From assembly GCA_023422555.1 (NCBI GenBank), contig JAFAGQ010000193.1, forward strand, positions 1 to 6,048: a stretch of DNA of 6,048 nt. The letters run 5' to 3'. Shown piece after piece: positions 5,079 to 6,048 of the stretch. The position numbers and the translations under genes were made by a program. Under the pieces are notes generated by a model. That model was not told where the DNA came from, did no database searches, and saw only the letters and a list, made by a program, of their open reading frames with translations. Positions within the stretch are counted from its first letter, which is position 1. Each line of letters opens with the position of its first letter. Source of the stretch: Pseudomonadota bacterium (lineage in GTDB: Bacteria > Pseudomonadota > Gammaproteobacteria > Burkholderiales > Burkholderiaceae_B).

Positions 5079-6048
5079 ATGCCCCGCATGATTATCAATG
5101 GAACCCTGTGTGATGCTGCCTCAGGCCAGACGCTGGACGTGATTTCACCTGTGGACGCGCAGGTATTCACGACTATTCCTCGGGGCGATAAAGCGGATAT
5201 CGATGAAGCTGTGAAGGCAGCGCGTGCCTGCCTGGAAGGTGAGTGGCAGAAGGTCAATGCTGCAGAACGCGGGCGCTTGTTGATGAAACTGAGCCAGGCC
5301 ATTACGGACAATTTCCAGGAGCTGGCACAACTGGAATCCAAAGACACCGGCAAACCCATGAATACCGCAGAAAATGACATTCGTGTGATGGCCAGGTATT
5401 TTGAGTTTTACGCAGGTGGTGCCGATAAGGTACATGGAGAAATCATTCCGTACCTGAATGACTATACCGTCATGGTACAGCGCGAGCCGCTGGGTGTTAC
5501 GGCGCATATTATTCCCTGGAACTACCCGGCGCAGATGTTTGGGCGCAGTGTGGCGCCAGCACTGGCCATGGGCAATGCATGTGTGGTCAAACCGGCAGAG
5601 GACGCCTGCCTGTCCGTCCTGCGCGTGGCAGAACTGGCGCAGGAGATTGGTTTTCCACCTGGTGCACTGAATGTCGTCACCGGCCTGGGTGAAGAGGCAG
5701 GCGCAGCATTGGCCGCGCATCCGGATATCAATTTCGTCACCTTTACGGGGTCCAATGAAGTGGGCGTGCTGGTACAGCAGGCTGCAGCGCAGCACGCGGT
5801 GAAATGTGTACTGGAACTGGGTGGCAAATCGGCCCATATGGTGTTCGACGACGTCAATATGGAACTTGCCATTCCGGCGATCGTGAAAAGTATTTTGCAG
5901 AATGCAGGGCAGACCTGCACGGCGGGCAGTCGATTGCTGGTTCAGCGTGGCATTTACGACCGTTTCATGCAGGCACTGGCGTCAGCATTTGTTGAAACGA
6001 GCGCCGGGTCACCGGAAAACAACCCCGATTGCGGGCCGTTGATCAATG
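5079..6048 (+). CDS. NAD(P)-dependent aldehyde dehydrogenase, 3'-truncated by the window edge
   Basis: The frame is open from the ATG at 5079 to the right edge (323 codons), and the gene continues beyond it. The product is a cytoplasmic aldehyde dehydrogenase superfamily enzyme that oxidises an aldehyde to the carboxylic acid. Visible landmarks are the oxyanion Asn148 in IIPWNYP, the cofactor-binding Lys171 in VVKPAE, FTGS (222-225) at the Rossmann turn, the general base Glu246 in LELGGKS, and the catalytic Cys280 in GQTCTAGSR. Full-length members are about 480-500 residues, so about one third is missing. No signal peptide is present. It is divergent from the Bug-P450-IclR operon and shares the intergenic control region. 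This suggests it removes aldehyde formed by P450 dealkylation or oxidises a later intermediate, which is inference. A betaine-aldehyde or semialdehyde dehydrogenase is also possible; specificity cannot be called from this part. Confidence 0.93.
   Translation, partial: MPRMIINGTLCDAASGQTLDVISPVDAQVFTTIPRGDKADIDEAVKAARACLEGEWQKVNAAERGRLLMKLSQAITDNFQELAQLESKDTGKPMNTAENDIRVMARYFEFYAGGADKVHGEIIPYLNDYTVMVQREPLGVTAHIIPWNYPAQMFGRSVAPALAMGNACVVKPAEDACLSVLRVAELAQEIGFPPGALNVVTGLGEEAGAALAAHPDINFVTFTGSNEVGVLVQQAAAQHAVKCVLELGGKSAHMVFDDVNMELAIPAIVKSILQNAGQTCTAGSRLLVQRGIYDRFMQALASAFVETSAGSPENNPDCGPLIN

Noticed and set aside
5145..5837. 230-codon open frame on the minus strand, antisense to the aldehyde dehydrogenase
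   Set aside because: The plus strand encodes clear aldehyde dehydrogenase motifs across the same bases; the antisense product is rich in Cys and His and has no recognisable domain.

Overview
The window most likely comes from a moderately GC-rich betaproteobacterium, probably of the Alcaligenaceae (Advenella/Bordetella-like). This placement is an inference. It rests on a solute-binding protein of the Bug/TctC family, which is greatly expanded in that group, next to an ectoine hydroxylase and a CYP116B-type P450. No rRNA or tRNA gene, mobile element or CRISPR array was seen, so the taxonomy is not anchored by a marker gene.

Layout. (1) Bases 1-584 (+) hold the 3' two thirds of an ectoine hydroxylase gene (ectD), the end of an osmoprotection locus that continues off the left edge. 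(2) Bases 585-4821 (-) hold a tight three-gene unit, read right to left: a secreted Bug/TctC-type binding protein, a 783-residue self-sufficient cytochrome P450 fused to a phthalate-dioxygenase-type reductase (heme, FMN/NADH and 2Fe-2S domains in one chain), and an IclR-family regulator. The gap between the first two genes is 11 bases, and the last two overlap as ATGA, so they are probably one transcript. (3) Bases 4822-5078 form a divergent intergenic region with a plausible promoter for the leftward operon. A three-copy TGCGTA motif array overlaps that promoter, and a separate perfect 15-bp palindrome lies beside it. (4) From base 5079 to the right edge (+) runs the first 323 codons of an NAD(P)-dependent aldehyde dehydrogenase, open to the end of the window.

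Proposed biology (inference). The Bug protein would bind an organic acid or similar solute in the periplasm. The P450 would hydroxylate or dealkylate a substrate, the aldehyde dehydrogenase would oxidise an aldehyde released by that step, and the IclR protein would sense the substrate or a product and act on the divergent promoter region. A P450 of the CYP116 family beside an aldehyde dehydrogenase recalls the Rhodococcus thc thiocarbamate-degradation genes, but the regulator, the electron-transfer arrangement and the transport gene differ here. The substrate cannot be read from the sequence. The ectD gene converges on the operon with no intergenic space and is probably functionally unrelated.
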